This document shows positions 63,422-64,000 of a DNA stretch of 64,000 bases, piece by piece. The notes under the pieces were generated by a model. The model was not told where the DNA came from. It was given only the letters and a program-made list of their open reading frames with translations, and made no database searches. Positions within the stretch are counted from its first letter, which is position 1, and every line of letters begins with the position of its first letter. The stretch spans positions 372,001 through 436,000 of the forward strand of contig NZ_CP054836.1 in assembly GCF_013358405.1 (NCBI RefSeq), given 5' to 3'. The stretch comes from Oricola thermophila. Lineage in GTDB: Bacteria > Pseudomonadota > Alphaproteobacteria > Rhizobiales > Rhizobiaceae. The position numbers were made by a program, and so were the translations under genes.

Positions 63422-63642
63422 ACGAGCATTTCTTCGGCGGCTCATATGGCGGCGACGCTTCGAAGATCGGGCCGAAAACGAGGCTGGAATGCAAGATATG
63501 CTGGCATATCTACGACCCGGAGGAGGGCGACGCCTATTGGCAGATACCGCCGGGGACGCCTTTTTCCGAACTGCCCGACCACTGGACCTGCCCGGAATGC
63601 GACAGCGCCAAGTCCGGTTTCATGGTGGTCGAGGGGAACTGA
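63418..63642 (+). CDS. hupI: Rubredoxin (HupI)
   Basis: A 74-residue rubredoxin with the iron ligands in CKICWHIYDP and CPECDSAKSGF. Rubredoxins encoded in hup clusters are thought to protect or repair the small-subunit clusters when oxygen is present. GTG start overlapping hupH; an N-terminal extension of about 22 residues precedes the rubredoxin fold. Confidence 0.93.
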   Translation: MNEHFFGGSYGGDASKIGPKTRLECKICWHIYDPEEGDAYWQIPPGTPFSELPDHWTCPECDSAKSGFMVVEGN

Positions 63643-64000
63643 ATGACCGATGCTGCCGACATCGCGGAGACACTCGAAGCCTGCTTCGAGGAGATACGGA
63701 CAAGCCGCATGGCGGGTGTGCCGATCCTCAACGAGGCCCTGTCGGTAAAGGCGGTCGGCGGATGCCGCTGGAACGGATACTGGCTCTGCGTGCTGGTCAC
63801 ACCCTGGTTCATGAACCTGATGCTGGTGCCGGACGAGGCGGGCGGGGAATCTGCCGTACCGGGAGCCAAGCGCAATTTCGTCTTTCCCGCCGGTTCGTTC
63901 GAGTTCATACTCGGTTCCGAGGACGGTATCGGCTCCTACTGGATGTGTTCGCTGTTCTCCCCGGTGCTGGAATTTTCCGACCAGGAGACGGCGGAAGCCG
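63643..64000 (+). CDS. hupJ: HupJ / HybE family hydrogenase assembly chaperone, 5' part
   Basis: The first 119 codons of a gene cut by the window end. The frame begins at ATG 63643 immediately after the hupI stop. Text matches HybE/HupJ: MAGVPILNEALSVKAVG, GYWLCVLVTPWFMNLMLVP, FVFPAGSFEFILGSEDGIG, YWMCSLFSPVLEFSD. These proteins are twin-arginine proofreading chaperones for hydrogenase assembly. Frame is intact to the edge. Confidence 0.92.
   Translation, partial: MTDAADIAETLEACFEEIRTSRMAGVPILNEALSVKAVGGCRWNGYWLCVLVTPWFMNLMLVPDEAGGESAVPGAKRNFVFPAGSFEFILGSEDGIGSYWMCSLFSPVLEFSDQETAEA

Overview
This 64 kb, GC-rich window reads as a chromosomal segment of an alphaproteobacterium, most likely of the Hyphomicrobiales (Rhizobiales). 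The signs are the conserved run hflK-hflC-DUF2065-degP / serB-miaA / ilvB-ilvN, short ATGA-type gene overlaps, many GTG/TTG starts behind strong GGAGG ribosome sites, and abundant TRAP transporters. No transposase, integrase, phage gene or CRISPR array was recognised.

Layout. (1) 1-3.7 kb: the end of a LigB-type extradiol dioxygenase (aromatic ring cleavage) next to a convergent TAXI-type TRAP transporter. (2) 4-25 kb: core genes: HflKC/DegP membrane proteolysis, SerB, MiaA, a diguanylate cyclase, a HerA-like ATPase, branched-chain amino acid synthesis (ilvBN behind a leader-peptide attenuator, ilvC behind a TetR gene), a RecD-like helicase, PdxJ, a potassium channel, an aminotransferase, Nudix and PhzF proteins, and tRNA-Lys(CTT). 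(3) 25-35 kb: a block bracketed by tRNA-Lys and a degenerate copy of its 3' end. It holds a divergent GntR-controlled set (aldehyde dehydrogenase, ThDP enzyme, FAD hydroxyacid dehydrogenase, exported metallo-hydrolase, TRAP transporter) that looks like a route from a 2-hydroxy acid to a carboxylate. (4) 35-43 kb: an aryl-O-demethylation locus: hydrolase, GntR regulator, LigM-like tetrahydrofolate-dependent demethylase, a third TRAP transporter and a MetF-type reductase, tied together by TGTATACA operators. (5) 43-49.5 kb: a PAS-LuxR regulator, a complete Liv-type ABC importer and an alpha/beta hydrolase. (6) 49.6-55.6 kb: NAD-linked molybdenum formate dehydrogenase fdsGBA-fdhD-fdsD. (7) 55.7-56.4 kb: the fossil of a second hydrogenase cluster. 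(8) 56.6-64 kb: an uptake [NiFe]-hydrogenase operon (hupSLEC, then hupDFGHIJ) with two sigma-54 promoters and the extra cysteines of oxygen-tolerant enzymes.

How it may fit together (inference). Methoxylated aromatic acids enter by TRAP or ABC systems. LigM moves the methyl group to tetrahydrofolate, MetF oxidises it, C1 oxidation yields formate, and Fds turns formate into CO2 and NADH; a LigB-type dioxygenase opens the ring. Hydrogenase adds H2 as a further electron source. This suits a marine or soil organism living on lignin-derived carbon and trace gases.

The points most worth following up are the phased TGTATACA operator pairs, the tRNA-Lys-bracketed block with its three-step 2-hydroxy-acid pathway, the fused hydrogenase fossil, the split hup operon with two sigma-54 promoters, and the ilvBN attenuator.
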